Shown here: piece after piece, positions 5,456 to 5,630 of the stretch
Position numbering within the stretch: position 1 is the stretch's first letter
Layout of the letters: every line of letters starts with the position of its first letter
DNA from: an uncultured candidate division Zixibacteria bacterium
GTDB taxonomy: Bacteria > Zixibacteria > MSB-5A5 > GN15 > FEB-12
Direction: 5' to 3'
NCBI GenBank assembly: GCA_913009765.1
Contig: CAJVYT010000292.1
Location: 1 to 5,630 of the forward strand
Length of the DNA stretch: 5,630 bases
The notes under the pieces: model-generated
What the model was told of the DNA's origin: nothing
The model's database searches: none
Seen by the model: only the letters and a program-made list of their open reading frames with translations
Translations under genes and position numbers: made by a program

Positions 5456-5630
5456 AAAAAAAAAACAATTTACTCTCTTACTTTTTTTTTTTTTTTTTCA
5501 CGCCTCCAGACCTTTTCCGCTCCGCTGTTCCCTCCGTATATTCTGCTTCGACCCTCCTTCCCTGCCCTCCGCAAGACCCCCACCCCGACAGCTCCTTTCC
5601 CGACACTCGCTCCCCCTCTGTCTCTTTATT
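5456..5630. other. Post-adapter read-through noise, not genomic
   Basis: Ten A residues (5456-5465) follow the adapter, as in reads that run off the end of a fragment. After a short CT-rich piece there is a run of 17 T (5482-5498). The last 130 or so bases are strongly C/T-rich with few G or A. I see no gene, RNA, repeat or regulatory site in it. The composition differs sharply from the AT-rich genes before it and is best explained as low-quality base calls that were assembled. Confidence 0.9.

Noticed and set aside
5482..5630. T17 tract and C/T-rich tail as a possible polypyrimidine or structured element
   Set aside because: It lies outside the sequencing adapter and so cannot be contiguous with the genome.

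Overview
The genuine biological sequence in this window runs from base 73 to base 5389. It is flanked on both sides by Illumina TruSeq adapter sequence (15-72 and 5390-5455), and outside the adapters lie homopolymer and C/T-rich read-through noise (1-14 and 5456-5630). The window therefore looks like a whole short contig assembled from untrimmed reads, probably from a metagenome. Its outer ends are library artefacts and not natural DNA.

The source is an AT-rich Gram-negative-type bacterium, judged from the lipoprotein, the site-2 protease and the DUF1573 protein. A periplasmic cyclophilin lipoprotein, a DUF1573 protein, a CcmA-like ATPase with a 'VSPYLNLYDHLSAEENL' segment, weak Shine-Dalgarno use and GTCAYNCTGAG-type intergenic repeats together suggest the Bacteroidota/Ignavibacteria/Kapabacteria (FCB) part of the tree. 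That placement is inference from memory, not from a search.

Layout, all genes on the + strand: a cyclophilin-type peptidyl-prolyl isomerase lipoprotein (83-769) ends in a clear intrinsic terminator (793-816). A 192-base gap then holds two related repeat elements in inverted orientation. Next come dxr (962-2131, isoprenoid precursor synthesis) and rseP (2125-3192, intramembrane site-2 protease), which overlap by 7 bases and are probably translationally coupled. lepB (3269-3964, signal peptidase I) follows, then a secreted DUF1573 protein (4003-4701). A 124-base gap with weak terminator and promoter candidates precedes an ABC transporter ATPase (4826-5389), which is cut off by the right-hand adapter just before its H-loop histidine.

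The common theme is ordinary envelope housekeeping: a folding catalyst in the periplasm, the isoprenoid precursor pathway that feeds undecaprenyl carrier and quinones, membrane proteolysis, and signal-peptide removal. I see no new defence, mobile or RNA-based system here. The most important observation for a reader is the adapter contamination, which creates false protein tails at both ends.
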